From Pseudomonadota bacterium (GTDB taxonomy: Bacteria; Pseudomonadota; Alphaproteobacteria; Sphingomonadales; Sphingomonadaceae), in contig JAEZIO010000026.1 of assembly GCA_023436615.1 (NCBI GenBank), forward strand, positions 22,322 to 86,321: a stretch of DNA of 64,000 nucleotides. The letters run 5' to 3'. Made by a program: the position numbers and the translations under genes. Below are positions 39,111-48,703 of this stretch, piece by piece (within the stretch, counting starts at the first letter, position 1; every line of letters starts with the position of its first letter). A model generated the notes under the pieces. It had not been told where the DNA came from and did no database searches. It was given only the letters and a program-made list of their open reading frames with translations.

Positions 39111-39895
39111 TTGAGCGTCGCGCGGAAACCGTCGAGCTCGCTCCGCCGGATTTCGTCGACGGCGCATGGAGCAAGCCCCGCGACCGTGAACGGACCGTAA
39201 GCGGTGCGGATCAGGCGCGACACCTGCAGGCCGAGATGGGTCAGAACACGCCGGACTTCGCGATTTTTCCCCTCCGCGAGGCTCAGCTCGATCCAGCAAT
39301 TGCGGCCGGTGCGGCGCTCGAGATTGGCGTTGATCGAGCCGTAGCGCATTCCCTCGATCGTCACGCCTTCCGAAAGCTCTTCCAATTGCTCCTGCGTCAC
39401 ATGGCCGAACGCGCGGGCCCGGTAGGTCCGGACAACGCCCGTCGAGGGAAGCTCGAGCCGGCGCTTGAACTCGCCGTCGTTGGTCAGCAGCAGCAACCCC
39501 TCCGTCGCGAAGTCGAGACGGCCGACGGGCATCAGCCGGGGCAAACCTTGGGGCAGCCGGTCGTAGATCGTCGCGCGGCCCTTGGGGTCTCGCTCGGCGG
39601 TGATCGTTCCCGTCGGCTTGTAGAAGCGGAACAGGCGCGTCGACTGGGCGGATCGAACGGCCTTCCCGTCGACGGTGACCCCGCTCAGGCTCGTCAGCAC
39701 TGTTGCAGGAGTTGTCAATACTTCCCCGTCGATCGCCACACGGCCCTCGGCGATCATGCGTTCGACTTCGCGGCGCGAAGCGACGCCGGCGCGCGCCAGG
39801 AGCTTGGCGATGCGTTGCGGCGCCTCGTCGCGGTGCGGCGCAGGCCCGCGGCGTTTCGGCGGCACAGGATGGCGCTTTGTTCGTTCGGATGCCAA
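39107..39895 (-). CDS. rluB: 23S rRNA pseudouridine synthase, RluB/RsuA family
   Basis: The 262-residue product has an N-terminal S4 RNA-binding domain (RIAKLLARAGVASRREVERMI) after a basic tail. The RsuA/RluB catalytic core follows, with the active aspartate in GRLDFATEGLLLLTNDGE (Asp128). RluB (23S U2605) is the likeliest role given the length and the basic extension; RluE/RluF-like specificity cannot be excluded. It is coupled to rsmD by an ATGA overlap, forming a two-gene rRNA-modification operon. Confidence 0.88.
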   Translation of the reverse strand: MASERTKRHPVPPKRRGPAPHRDEAPQRIAKLLARAGVASRREVERMIAEGRVAIDGEVLTTPATVLTSLSGVTVDGKAVRSAQSTRLFRFYKPTGTITAERDPKGRATIYDRLPQGLPRLMPVGRLDFATEGLLLLTNDGEFKRRLELPSTGVVRTYRARAFGHVTQEQLEELSEGVTIEGMRYGSINANLERRTGRNCWIELSLAEGKNREVRRVLTHLGLQVSRLIRTAYGPFTVAGLAPCAVDEIRRSELDGFRATLK

Positions 39896-39918
39896 GGCGA
39901 GTTCCAGTTGGGGGCCAG

Positions 39919-40353
39919 ATGCTGTTCGGCAAGCGTAATCGTATCGTCAAGCGGATCGTCATCGTCGAGGACGAGCCGCTGACCGCATTCGACAATGAGG
40001 TGATGCTTGCCGATCTCGGCTACGAGGTCGTTGCGACGCTGGACAGTTTCGAGCAGGCGATAGCGCTGCTCGACCGCGAGGACGTTGACCTGGTGCTCAG
40101 CGACGTGCGCCTGAGCGGCAAGCGCAGCGGACTCGATCTTGCCAAGGCGGCCAAGAATCGCGGGATCCCTGTGCTCTTCTCGACAGGCCACGAGCTTCCC
40201 GAGGACGCGAAAACGCTCGCGCTCGGTTGCTTGAACAAGCCGTATACCGAGCGCCAGATGAAGAATGCGCTGGCTGCGGTCGATCGGCTCCTCGGCGGGG
40301 AGAACGTCAAGCCCTCGAAGGGCCTCGACCTCTATCCCCGAACGGAGGGGTAG
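39919..40353 (+). CDS. Stand-alone response-regulator receiver protein
   Basis: The 144-residue product is essentially one receiver domain with acidic cluster EDEP (residues 17-20), phospho-accepting Asp62 (LVLSDVRL) and conserved Lys107 (NKPYT). No output domain is present, so it would act by protein-protein contact in a phosphorelay or on a kinase. ATG 39919 is chosen because the longer open frame would run into divergent rluB. Only 23 bases separate the two starts. No partner kinase is adjacent. Confidence 0.85.
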   Translation: MLFGKRNRIVKRIVIVEDEPLTAFDNEVMLADLGYEVVATLDSFEQAIALLDREDVDLVLSDVRLSGKRSGLDLAKAAKNRGIPVLFSTGHELPEDAKTLALGCLNKPYTERQMKNALAAVDRLLGGENVKPSKGLDLYPRTEG

Positions 40354-40421
40354 GGCGGCACTCACCCACTGTTCAGCCGCGTTCCGGCTGTTAAGCATGG
40401 CGGAAATGAGGAGGGGCCCAC

Positions 40422-42146
40422 ATGGCGACAGCGACGGGGACGGCGACGGTCGGGGAGCATCCCAAGGGTCTGCGACTGCTCGGCACGGCGCTCAAGAACC
40501 GCAAGACCGCGATCATGCTGATGTTCGGCTTCGCGGCCGGACTTCCCTATACGCTGCTGATCGGCACGCTGAATGCGTGGCTGGGGGAATGGGAGATCGA
40601 TCTCGCCACGATCGGCGTGCTCTCCTGGATCGGCCTCGCCTATGCCTTCAAATTCCTGTGGTCGCCATTGGTCGATCGCGTGCGACTCCCCGGTCTCGAA
40701 CGTCTCGGACGCAGGCGCAGCTGGCTTTTCGTTTGCCAGGTGCTGCTTACGGCCGCTTTCTTCGGTCTGGCGCTGTCCGATCCGCGTCTCCAGCTGGGCT
40801 GGTTCGCACTCGTCGCTGTGATCGCTGCTTTCGCCTCGTCGACGCAGGACGTGGTGATCGATGCGTGGCGCATCGATGTCGCCGATGAGCGTGCGCCGGT
40901 CGAGATTCTCTCGTCCATCTACCAATTCGGTTATCGGATCGCCGCGCTGATCGGCGGCGCCCTGGCGCTCATTCTTTCAGAACGGATGTCCTGGCCTACC
41001 GTGTACATGGTCATGGGCGGCTTCATGGCGCTGACTTTGATCGCCACGGCGCTTGCGCCCGACACGCCTCGAACCGAATCCGAGCGTGAGCAAAGCGCGC
41101 TGCGCCGCAGGGGCGCCGTCGAACCCAAATTGCGCGCGGTCGGCCTGGCCATCGTCGGCCTGGGGTGGGCCTGGGCCATCTGGACGGTGGCGTCGTTCAT
41201 GATCGAAGTGGTCACGACGCCGGCAGGAGCGGAACCGCCAAGCGTCGGTGATTTTACGCGCACCACCGCACCCTGGGTGGTCGTCGCGACGGTGATCGTG
41301 CCCGCGATCGTCGCTGCAATATTCAACTGGCTGAAGGATCGGCGCGGTTACGTATTGGCCGCCGACGACCCTGCACCGGGCAATGCGGGCCGCACGGCGG
41401 ATCATGCCTATTCGGCCTTGATCCTCCCGCTGGCAGAGCTCGTCCGCCGCATCGGCTGGGGCGTGATCATCGTTCTCGGCCTGATCCTGAGCTACCGGAT
41501 CACGGACCTGATCTGGGGCTCCTATGCCTTCCCCTTCTATCTCCAGGAGCTCAAGTACACCGGCGACGAAGTCGCCTTCGCGTCGAAGATTTTCGGCGTG
41601 TTCATGACCATGGCCGGCATCGCAATCGGCGGCGTACTTTTCGCGGTGATCGGGCGCATGCCGACGCTCCTGATCGGCGCGATTGTCGCGGCGGCGAGCA
41701 ATCTGCTGTACGCCGACCTCGCCTTTGGAGCGCCCAATATAGACGCCTTCGCGCGCACCTTCGGCCTCGATGCATTCGGCCACGACCTGCGTATGGTCCG
41801 GCTGCTCATCGCCATATCGGGCGAAAATATCGCCGGCGGCCTCGCCGGCGCCGCCTTCGTGGCCTACCTCTCGTCAATCACTTCGCGAGAGTTCAGCGCA
41901 GTCCAGTACGCGCTTCTGTCTTCGCTCACCTTCCTCGTGGGATCTCTCGGGAGGGCTGCGATCGGCGAGCGCATCGAGCAGGTCGGCTACGGGCCGGTGT
42001 TCATGCTTTGCGCGGCCATCGGCCTGGTCGCGATCGTCTTTGTCATCCTGGAGTGGATTCGCACGGCCTGGAACGAACGTCGTTCCGCGGCCGGGCCTGT
42101 GCTTGCCGCAGATGCCGCCAAAGCGGCCGAAGGGGATACGGCCTAG
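40422..42146 (+). CDS. ampG: AmpG-type muropeptide permease (MFS)
   Basis: Inner-membrane importer of GlcNAc-anhydroMurNAc peptides for cell-wall recycling. The 574-residue, multi-helix protein has AmpG landmarks: FGFAAGLPYTLLIGTLNAWL at the start, the KFLWSPLVDRV loop, and STQDVVIDAWRIDV. GGAGGGG lies shortly before the ATG. It is convergent with folC, sharing CTAG. It fits with the MurNAc salvage and turnover genes elsewhere in the window. Confidence 0.9.
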   Translation: MATATGTATVGEHPKGLRLLGTALKNRKTAIMLMFGFAAGLPYTLLIGTLNAWLGEWEIDLATIGVLSWIGLAYAFKFLWSPLVDRVRLPGLERLGRRRSWLFVCQVLLTAAFFGLALSDPRLQLGWFALVAVIAAFASSTQDVVIDAWRIDVADERAPVEILSSIYQFGYRIAALIGGALALILSERMSWPTVYMVMGGFMALTLIATALAPDTPRTESEREQSALRRRGAVEPKLRAVGLAIVGLGWAWAIWTVASFMIEVVTTPAGAEPPSVGDFTRTTAPWVVVATVIVPAIVAAIFNWLKDRRGYVLAADDPAPGNAGRTADHAYSALILPLAELVRRIGWGVIIVLGLILSYRITDLIWGSYAFPFYLQELKYTGDEVAFASKIFGVFMTMAGIAIGGVLFAVIGRMPTLLIGAIVAAASNLLYADLAFGAPNIDAFARTFGLDAFGHDLRMVRLLIAISGENIAGGLAGAAFVAYLSSITSREFSAVQYALLSSLTFLVGSLGRAAIGERIEQVGYGPVFMLCAAIGLVAIVFVILEWIRTAWNERRSAAGPVLAADAAKAAEGDTA

Positions 42147-43453
42147 TCCGGCTCCTGCCCGTTCGCGGCGAGCGCTTCGCCGGCGAGATAGAGGGACCCG
42201 AAGACAAGCACCCGCGCCGGCGCGTCGACGCGCCGAAGGGCTTCTTCGAGCGAGTGGTTTACGGTGGCCCGAAGCCCCATGCCTGTGGCGAGAGCGACGA
42301 GTTCCTCGGGCGGGCGATCGTCATGATCCGCGATCGGAAGCGCGTGCACCTCCGGCGCGATGCTCGCGAAGGGCCGAAGCATCGCCTTCGGGTCCTTGCT
42401 CTGGAGGCTTGCGAACAGAAGCACGAGCGGAAGGTCGTCGGCCCAGTCACGCCGTACGTGATAGGCGATTTGCCGGGCGGCCGACGCATTGTGCCCTCCG
42501 TCGATCCAGAGTTCGCTGCCCTCGGGTAACAGCCCGAACAGTGCGCCAGGGCCAAGCTGCTGAAGCCGCGCAGGCCAGCGGGCATCGCGGATCCCCGCGG
42601 CGAGTGCCTGCTCGGGAATCTGCAGCAGGCGCTGGTGGCGCAGCATCGCGACGGCGAGAGCGGCGTTATCGGCCTGGTGACGGCCTTCCAGGCCCGGCAA
42701 CGGAAGGTCGAGCCGGCCGAAGCCATCTCGATAGCGCAGCTGGCCCCGGATAGCGCGACAATCCCATGATCCGCCACGCGCAATCAGCGGAGCACCGGCA
42801 GCATCCGCGACCTGCCGCACCCGCTGCGCCGCTCGCTGCGGGTAGCGCAGGGTCACAAGCGGAACGCCGTGCTTGGCGATCGCCGCTTTCTCGCCGGCGA
42901 TATCTGAGACGCGCGTGCCCAGCCATTGCCGATGATCTATTCCGAGCCCGGCGATGCCGCACACGAGCGGGTTTTCGAGGATGTTCGTCGCGTCGAGCCG
43001 GCCGCCGAGGCCGACCTCGATCACGCACGCGTCCGCGCGCTGCCGGGCGAATGCGAGAAAGGCGACTGCGGTGGTGACTTCGAAGAAGCTCGCTTCGATC
43101 CCCGCGCCGGCGTCGAGCACCTCTGCGAGCAATACCGCCAGTTGCTCGTCCTCGATCAGTTTGCCGCCAATCCTGATCCGCTCGTTGAAGCGAACGAGGT
43201 GCGGACTCGTGAACATGTGCACCTTGAGGCCGGCGGCTTCGAGCATCGCCCGGAGGAAGGCGCAGGTCGAACCCTTGCCGTTCGTGCCGGCGACGTGGAA
43301 CACGGGCGCTAGCCGGTCCTGGGGCCGTCCCAGCGCCTCCAGCAGGCGGCCGATGCGGTCGAGCCCGAGCCGGTCCCCGCCTGGGGAGAGCTTTGCGAGG
43401 CGGTCGAGCTGCGCCTGCACGGCGGCGCTTTGCGACCGCGCGAAATCGGCCAT
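42143..43453 (-). CDS. folC: Folylpolyglutamate synthase / dihydrofolate synthase
   Basis: Mur-ligase-family enzyme adding glutamate to dihydropteroate and folates. The 436-residue product has the ATP loop AGTNGKGSTCAFL (residues 55-67), an FTSPHLVRFNERIRI segment and DGGHNASAARQ in the C-terminal domain. It lies directly after accD, with no gap between the accD stop and the folC ATG, the usual accD-folC arrangement in proteobacteria. Confidence 0.94.
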   Translation of the reverse strand: MADFARSQSAAVQAQLDRLAKLSPGGDRLGLDRIGRLLEALGRPQDRLAPVFHVAGTNGKGSTCAFLRAMLEAAGLKVHMFTSPHLVRFNERIRIGGKLIEDEQLAVLLAEVLDAGAGIEASFFEVTTAVAFLAFARQRADACVIEVGLGGRLDATNILENPLVCGIAGLGIDHRQWLGTRVSDIAGEKAAIAKHGVPLVTLRYPQRAAQRVRQVADAAGAPLIARGGSWDCRAIRGQLRYRDGFGRLDLPLPGLEGRHQADNAALAVAMLRHQRLLQIPEQALAAGIRDARWPARLQQLGPGALFGLLPEGSELWIDGGHNASAARQIAYHVRRDWADDLPLVLLFASLQSKDPKAMLRPFASIAPEVHALPIADHDDRPPEELVALATGMGLRATVNHSLEEALRRVDAPARVLVFGSLYLAGEALAANGQEPD

Positions 43454-44308
43454 TCAGGCGGCCTTCTTCTCCGGCGCCAGGTAGCCGACGATCTTCGCAA
43501 GCGTCTCCGCCAGCTGCTGGCGCGGCACCACCATGTCGATCATCCCGTGCTGGAGGAGATATTCGGCGCGCTGGAATCCTTCCGGGAGTTTCTCCCGGAT
43601 CGTCTGCTCGATGACGCGCTGGCCGGCAAAGCCGATTAGCGCACCCGGCTCGGCGATCTGGATGTCACCGAGCATCGCGTAGGACGCCGTCACTCCGCCC
43701 GTCGTCGGATCCGTCAGCACGACGATGTAGGGCAGCCCGGCATCCTTGAGCTCCGCTATGGCGACCGTAGTGCGCGGCAGCTGCATCAGCGAAAGGATGG
43801 CCTCCTGCATCCTCGCGCCGCCGGACGCCGTGAAGATGACGTACGGGACCTTCTCGGCGATGGCCGCGCGGATGCCGGCAATGAATGCAGTGCCGACGGC
43901 CACCCCCATCGATCCGCCCATGAAAGCGAAATCCTGCACGCCCACCACCACCCGACGGCCACCGACCGTGCCCCGCGCGGTGAGCAGGGCGTCACGCTCG
44001 CCGGTTTTGGATCGCGCGTCCTTTAGCCGGTCGCTGTACCGCTTGCTGTCACGGAACTTGAGTGGGTCTTCGCGCACCTCAGGCGACGGGAGCAGGTCGT
44101 ACTTTCCGTCGTCGAACAGATATTCGAAGCGCTGCTTGGGACCGATGCGGTCGTGAAAATCGCAGCGCGGACAGACCCGCTGGTTGTCCTCCCATTCCTT
44201 GAGGAACACCATCGTCCCGCATTTCGCGCACTTGTGCCAGAGCGTGTCGGTGGTCTGGCGCTTCGGTAGGAACGGGATTCCGCTGCGGACGCGGCTGAGC
44301 CAGCTCAT
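43454..44308 (-). CDS. accD: Acetyl-CoA carboxylase carboxyltransferase subunit beta
   Basis: Carboxyltransferase beta subunit for malonyl-CoA synthesis, paired with AccA (not in this window). The 284-residue product has the N-terminal zinc ribbon Cys27/Cys30/Cys46/Cys49 and the carboxyltransferase core ([29 protein letters not shown]). ATG 44308 gives the standard [11 protein letters not shown] start. It lies between pyrF and folC on one strand. Confidence 0.96.
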   Translation of the reverse strand: MSWLSRVRSGIPFLPKRQTTDTLWHKCAKCGTMVFLKEWEDNQRVCPRCDFHDRIGPKQRFEYLFDDGKYDLLPSPEVREDPLKFRDSKRYSDRLKDARSKTGERDALLTARGTVGGRRVVVGVQDFAFMGGSMGVAVGTAFIAGIRAAIAEKVPYVIFTASGGARMQEAILSLMQLPRTTVAIAELKDAGLPYIVVLTDPTTGGVTASYAMLGDIQIAEPGALIGFAGQRVIEQTIREKLPEGFQRAEYLLQHGMIDMVVPRQQLAETLAKIVGYLAPEKKAA

Positions 44309-44326
44309 CTCATCCTCACTGCTTGG

Positions 44327-44376
44327 GTGACAGGCGGCGCGGTAGGCGCAACGGCCGCGGCTTGTCCACCTGTCAG
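44327..44376 (-). other. Inverted repeat between pyrF and accD
   Basis: GTGACAGGCGG (44327-44337) and CCACCTGTCAG (44366-44376) can pair as an approximately 10-bp stem with one G-T wobble and a GC-rich 28-base loop. It spans the pyrF stop and most of the gap to accD. It may be an attenuator, processing site or mRNA-stabilising stem; no T-tract is present. Confidence 0.35.
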
Positions 44377-45044
44377 AGGGCCGCTGCGATCGCCCGTAGT
44401 GCCGACAGTGGGTCGTCGGCCATGGTGATGGGCCGGCCAATCACCAGGACCGACGCGCCGTCGTCGAGCGCCATACGGGGGGTGACCACCCGCTTCTGAT
44501 CGCCGACGCCGCTGCCGTCCGGGCGAACGCCTGGCACCACGAAGAAGCCGCCCGGCCATGCCTTTTTCGCCGCTTTGACCTCGGCACCCGAACAGACGAT
44601 CCCATCCAGTCCGGACTCGCGCGCCAGGGCAGCGAGCCGCTCGACCTGAGCGGCGGGGTCGCTCGTGACGCCGGTCGAGTTCAAATCATCGCCGTCGAGG
44701 CTGGTGAGGACTGTGACGCCGACGACCTTGGTCTTTTCCGGGGCGGCAGCCTTGGCCGCCTCCATCATGGCGCGGCCGCCTGCGGCATGGACCGTCAGGA
44801 TCGCGGGCGCCAGCGAGCGCAGCGCTTCGGCCGCCTTCGCGACGGTATTCGGGATGTCGTGAAGCTTGAGATCGAGAAAGAGCGGCAGGCCGCTCGCAGC
44901 GACTTCGCGCACGCCCCCGGGACCATTGGCGCAGAAGAATTCCAGGCCCAGCTTAATGCCGCCAGCAGCTCCGCCGACACTCTTGGCCAGCGCACGAGCG
45001 CGATCGAGCGCAGGCGTGTCGATTGCGACGAAGATCGGGCTCAT
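44373..45044 (-). CDS. pyrF: Orotidine 5'-phosphate decarboxylase
   Basis: Final step of UMP synthesis. The 223-residue product has the catalytic Asp-Lys-Asp set in [11 protein letters not shown] (Asp58, Lys60, Asp63) and the phosphate-binding [15 protein letters not shown]. The frame is open upstream, but ATG 45044 overlaps the stop of the LapA-type gene as ATGA and gives the family-typical start [11 protein letters not shown]. Confidence 0.95.
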   Translation of the reverse strand: MSPIFVAIDTPALDRARALAKSVGGAAGGIKLGLEFFCANGPGGVREVAASGLPLFLDLKLHDIPNTVAKAAEALRSLAPAILTVHAAGGRAMMEAAKAAAPEKTKVVGVTVLTSLDGDDLNSTGVTSDPAAQVERLAALARESGLDGIVCSGAEVKAAKKAWPGGFFVVPGVRPDGSGVGDQKRVVTPRMALDDGASVLVIGRPITMADDPLSALRAIAAAL

Positions 45045-45313
45045 TCCACCGGCTCGGGTTCGTTCGCGACGATGCGTGGAGCTTCGCGCTGCGGCATTCC
45101 GACGCGATTGCTGAGTCGCCACAATCGCGTCCGGTATGTCAGCGATGTCGGCACGAAGCCGAGAAGGAAGACGACGAGGAGCAGCACCGGGATTTTCACG
45201 TCGGCCTGGAGGTTGCCCCACAAGGCTATCGTGACGTCCCGCCAGTTATGGGCGGCGAACAGGGTCACCAGCACCGCGACGACCAGCCAAAACAACGTCT
45301 TCAAGAAGCGCAA
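45041..45313 (-). CDS. LapA-domain (DUF1049) membrane protein
   Basis: A 90-residue inner-membrane protein with two helices (about residues 5-23 and 36-56): FLKTLFWLVVAVLVTLFAAHNW and IPVLLLVVFLLGFVPTSL. The LapA-type pattern is a first helix, a short polar VTIALWG strand and a second helix. TTG 45313 is preferred because GGGAGG lies 7 bases upstream; ATG 45352 is the alternative. The stop overlaps pyrF as ATGA. In Escherichia coli LapA acts with LapB in lipopolysaccharide control; no lapB is adjacent here. Confidence 0.8.
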   Translation of the reverse strand: MRFLKTLFWLVVAVLVTLFAAHNWRDVTIALWGNLQADVKIPVLLLVVFLLGFVPTSLTYRTRLWRLSNRVGMPQREAPRIVANEPEPVE

Positions 45314-45481
45314 GGCCCGCCCTCCCGCGAAATGCCTTAAGCGAGCGTCCATCGGTTGGCCAGCGCATAGCCGGGCCGCGTTCGTCGCGATCTCGTGTCG
45401 CTTCGTCGCAGTCCGCGCGACAGCCTGTTGAGCGCAAAAACGGCAGCGGCAACAGCGGTGCGCGGGGTGGGGAGTGCGTCG

Positions 45482-46771
45482 TTGAAAAGATCCTACACGG
45501 TCGCAATCGGCGCTCTCGCGCTCCTCGCCGGAACCGCTCTCATTGCCACTCGGCCCGCCTCCCATCGAAGTGAGGACACCGAAGTCGCGCAGGCGAACGG
45601 GCGCCTCGCAGCGGTCACTCCGGCCGCGCGTCACGATATCGATTATGCGATTCTCGACGCGCGCTTGCAGCGGTTGATGCAGCGGCCGGCGATGGTCGGC
45701 CTTGCCGTCGGCATCGTCGAGAACGGCCGCATCACCTTCTTGAAAGGCTATGGCGAAACGCTGGCGCGCTCGGGCGATCCAGTCACTCCGGACACGGTGT
45801 TCCGCTGGGCCTCCGTGTCAAAGGGCGTCGCCGGAACGATGGTGGCGAAGCTCGCCGAGCAGGGCAGGGTCGATCTGCGTGCGCCCGTCGCGCAGTACAG
45901 TGCGACGCTGAAGCTGCCGGCGGGAGCCGAGCGGCAGGCGACCGTCAGCGACCTTCTGAGCCACCGGCTCGGCATCTATCACAACGCCTACGACGACAAG
46001 CTCGAGGCCGGCGAGGACCCCAATGCCATTCGCACGCAACTCGCCGGGTTGAGCCTGGTCTGCCAGCCCGGCACGTGCTGGAACTACGAGAACGTCGCTT
46101 ACGATGCAGCATCGGAAATCGTCGAGAGGCAGACTGGCAAGCCGTACCAGGAGGTCGTGAAGCAGAGGCTGTTCGACCCGATCGGCATGAACAGCGCCAG
46201 CCTCACTCGCGAAGGTCTAACGAGCGCGAAAAGCTGGGCTCGCCCGCACAATGCCGGCCGACGCGAGATCGAGCTCACCGATGCTTATTATCGCGTGCCG
46301 GCTGCCGGTGGCGTCAACAGCAACATCAAGGACATGGCGCTGTGGATGATCGCGCAGATGGGCGAGATGCCGGACGTCGTTTCGCCGAACGTGCTGAACG
46401 CCATCCACTCACCGATGGTGAAGACTCCGGGCGAGCGCTATCGGCTGCGCAACTTCCTCGAGAGGTTGCGGACAGCCTGGTACGGCTATGGCTGGCGCAG
46501 CTACGACTATGCCGGACACCGGCTCGTCGGCCATCGCGGCGGAGTCAGCGGTTACCGGTCGCTGATCCTGTTCGATCCGCAGAAGAAGAGCGGAGTCGTT
46601 GCGCTGTGGAACAGCAACACCACGCAGCCGGGCGGCCTCGAGTTCGAGGTGATGGACATGGTCTATCACCTGCCGTTCCGGGACTGGCTTCAGGTCGACG
46701 GCCTGGGCGCGCCCAAGCCGTCGATGCCCGACGATGACCAGGCGAGCGACAACGGCGGCGGCGACCGCTGA
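45482..46771 (+). CDS. Serine beta-lactamase-like hydrolase (class C/DD-peptidase fold)
   Basis: An exported or membrane-anchored 429-residue protein (N-terminal hydrophobic segment residues 4-22). The beta-lactamase family motifs are SVSK (Ser111, Lys114), YEN (Tyr202-Asn204) and a C-terminal GHRGGVSG in the KTG/HxG position. It may be a peptidase, esterase or lactamase; the motifs do not separate these. TTG 45482 is preferred (GGGGAG about 8 bases upstream and a clean signal segment) over an upstream in-frame start at 45395. Convergent with the cupredoxin gene, 12 bases away. Confidence 0.85.
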   Translation: MKRSYTVAIGALALLAGTALIATRPASHRSEDTEVAQANGRLAAVTPAARHDIDYAILDARLQRLMQRPAMVGLAVGIVENGRITFLKGYGETLARSGDPVTPDTVFRWASVSKGVAGTMVAKLAEQGRVDLRAPVAQYSATLKLPAGAERQATVSDLLSHRLGIYHNAYDDKLEAGEDPNAIRTQLAGLSLVCQPGTCWNYENVAYDAASEIVERQTGKPYQEVVKQRLFDPIGMNSASLTREGLTSAKSWARPHNAGRREIELTDAYYRVPAAGGVNSNIKDMALWMIAQMGEMPDVVSPNVLNAIHSPMVKTPGERYRLRNFLERLRTAWYGYGWRSYDYAGHRLVGHRGGVSGYRSLILFDPQKKSGVVALWNSNTTQPGGLEFEVMDMVYHLPFRDWLQVDGLGAPKPSMPDDDQASDNGGGDR

Positions 46772-46783
46772 TTTGGCGGCCGG

Positions 46784-47161
46784 TCAGCGAACGTAGATTG
46801 CCGACTGCATTCCCATCTGCGTGTGGAAGAAGTGCCCGCAGTGCACCGGATAGGTGCCCCGAGCCGCGATCAGGGTGACGGAGGCGCTCTGGTGCGGCTT
46901 GAGCTCGATGGCGCCGTCAGGCCCGACCTGGCCCGAGAGAATCCTGGCCGAGCGGAAAAACGCCGGGGCTTTGAACTCGTGGCCGATGCCGGCGACGTTC
47001 GAGAAGACGAGGGTCGTCGTGCTCCCGGCTCTGAGGACTATCGGGCTGGGGCCGTAACCGAAGCTGTAGAGCTGGATCGGAACGACGGTTGCGGGCTTTT
47101 GCGCGGCTAGCGGCGCGGCCGCTCCGATGGCGGCTACGGCGAGGCCAGTCAGGAGTTTCAT
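46784..47161 (-). CDS. Secreted cupredoxin-like copper protein
   Basis: A 125-residue exported protein (signal peptide residues 1-20, cleavage near LAA-QK). The type-1 copper ligands of a cupredoxin are visible: His61 (GHEF), Cys108 (HCGH), His113 (FFH) and Met116 or Met118. It would carry electrons or bind copper in the periplasm. GGAGG precedes the ATG. It stands alone with its own start region; the redox partner is not encoded nearby. Confidence 0.82.
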   Translation of the reverse strand: MKLLTGLAVAAIGAAAPLAAQKPATVVPIQLYSFGYGPSPIVLRAGSTTTLVFSNVAGIGHEFKAPAFFRSARILSGQVGPDGAIELKPHQSASVTLIAARGTYPVHCGHFFHTQMGMQSAIYVR

Positions 47162-47230
47162 CTGAAACCTCCGTCTGAGTGATCAGCCCCGTTTCGTCTG
47201 TACCGCGATTGACTCGAATGTGGAATGAAT

Positions 47231-47257
47231 GGGCGGCGGAGCAAGGCCCCGCCGCCC
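47231..47257 (-). terminator. Terminator-like hairpin after the DUF2383 gene
   Basis: Nine-base perfect stem GGGCGGCGG/CCGCCGCCC, seven bases past the stop of the minus-strand DUF2383 gene. It lacks a T-tract (ATTCATTCC follows), so it is a candidate only. Confidence 0.4.
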
Positions 47258-47263
47258 CGGCAT

Positions 47264-47719
47264 TTAGCTGTCGGTTTCCATTCCGTGCTTCAACTGGCTC
47301 ATCTGATCGTGCCCCGAGCGGACGGATTGATAAGCACGTTCCACGGCCTGGCGAGCGGGTCCGGTGAGGTCCGTGTCGTCGAGCGCGGTCTCGAATTTTT
47401 CCTTCAGATAGTCTTCGCCGGCTTCGACCGAGTTGATGATCCGCTGATCGTCGCGGCCCGTCACCGCCGCCTTGAGGTCCAGCCACCGCTGATGCGTCTG
47501 GCCCATGAAGGAACCGTCGTCCGGCGGATCGCCGCCGAGCTGGCGGATGGTCGAGCGCAGGTCTTCCACGACCTCGCGCCTCTCGCTGGCCCGCTCGCGG
47601 AAGAGCTGCTGGAACCGCGAATTTTCGCTATTCGTCGCGGCGTCCTCGTAGCCGTTGATGCTGTCGATCAGAGTGGTGGTCAGCGTCTCGAGCGTGCCGA
47701 CCTGTGCGTCGTTATCCAT
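47264..47719 (-). CDS. DUF2383 (PA2169-family) four-helix-bundle protein
   Basis: A 151-residue all-helical ferritin-like bundle. The family pattern includes LETLTTTLIDSINGYEDAA, FRERASERREVVEDLR and RWLDLKAAVTGRDDQRIINSVEAGEDYLKEKFE. PA2169-type proteins are commonly stress-associated and of unknown biochemistry. No clear EcfG promoter was found upstream of this gene. GGAGGA lies before the ATG. Confidence 0.9.
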   Translation of the reverse strand: MDNDAQVGTLETLTTTLIDSINGYEDAATNSENSRFQQLFRERASERREVVEDLRSTIRQLGGDPPDDGSFMGQTHQRWLDLKAAVTGRDDQRIINSVEAGEDYLKEKFETALDDTDLTGPARQAVERAYQSVRSGHDQMSQLKHGMETDS

Positions 47720-47821
47720 GAAATCCTCCGTTGCTGGGGTTCGCGGTGAGAGAACGCGCCAGCAAGGAAGGCGATGCGCGGATGCTAAGATTCAGTCGCG
47801 TTAGAGAAACTTCCCGCCGTG

Positions 47822-48574
47822 TTATCCGCCGACGCCGGGCAGATGGCTTGCGACAGGCGCCCACGAACCGGTCGCGATCAGGACCAGCGGCACGATCGCG
47901 GACACTGCCGAAGCGGCGAACGCGGTCCACGTAGCCGGGTGCACTCGCCCGTCGCGCCTGCGGTCCCAGATGAACAGCGGCGCGAAAAGCAGGCACATGC
48001 CGACCAGCAGCTGGATCGCGAAGCCGGCGAAAATCGGCGGGGAAAGCGGGATCCGCGAAAAGCCTGGGCCAAAAACGACGAGGATGGCCGCACCGAGCAT
48101 CAGGCGTTTGTGCCACTGCGCCTCACGCCGCCGCCTCCATGCTTCGTAGACGAGAAATGCGAAGGACGGGATCACGAACAGCGGGATCGCGGTCCAGTTG
48201 AGACCGTCGACGAAGGGTGGGTGGCTTTCGCGAGCAACTCCCCAGACCGCGGTGAGGTACATCACCGGGATCATCAGAACCGCGAGTGCAATGCCGGCTA
48301 TGCCCAGGCGCATGTGCACCGCATGCTTGCGGCCGGCGATCAGCTGCGTCTGAATAACAAGCAAGGCCATCCAGGCGGTAAACACCAAGCCGTGAAGGAG
48401 GACTGCCGGCGGCAGAGTCGGGTTCGGTCGCGGATAGGGCGGCACGATCCCGCGAAGATAGAAGCTCGGCCCGAAGCCAAGCAGGACGATGAAGACCAGG
48501 AACAGCGCCATGCGCGTGTAGAACTTGCGCTCGGATGTCAGGCGCTCTTGAGTCGATACAGCAACGGTAGCCAT
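47822..48574 (-). CDS. Multi-pass membrane protein, unknown function
   Basis: A 250-residue protein with about seven hydrophobic helices (for example FYTRMALFLVFIVLLGFGPS, LLHGLVFTAWMALLVIQTQL and IFAGFAIQLLVGMCLLFAPL). Histidines sit at helix ends (LLHG, RKHAVHMRLG, AQWHKRLML), as in small haem-binding or DUF420/DUF2306-like membrane proteins. This is only suggestive; no family is assigned. The 102 bases between it and the DUF2383 gene hold no other gene. Confidence 0.7.
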   Translation of the reverse strand: MATVAVSTQERLTSERKFYTRMALFLVFIVLLGFGPSFYLRGIVPPYPRPNPTLPPAVLLHGLVFTAWMALLVIQTQLIAGRKHAVHMRLGIAGIALAVLMIPVMYLTAVWGVARESHPPFVDGLNWTAIPLFVIPSFAFLVYEAWRRRREAQWHKRLMLGAAILVVFGPGFSRIPLSPPIFAGFAIQLLVGMCLLFAPLFIWDRRRDGRVHPATWTAFAASAVSAIVPLVLIATGSWAPVASHLPGVGG

Positions 48575-48703
48575 CGGCAGCTCCCCCCAGAGCCGTTGGA
48601 AGCGGATTTCCTAGCGCGAATGGCTTCCATGAGAAAGACGCTTTCGCTTTCGCTGGCGCTCGTTTCGGAGGCGGGATAAGCCCTCACACAACAGGAGACC
48701 TCC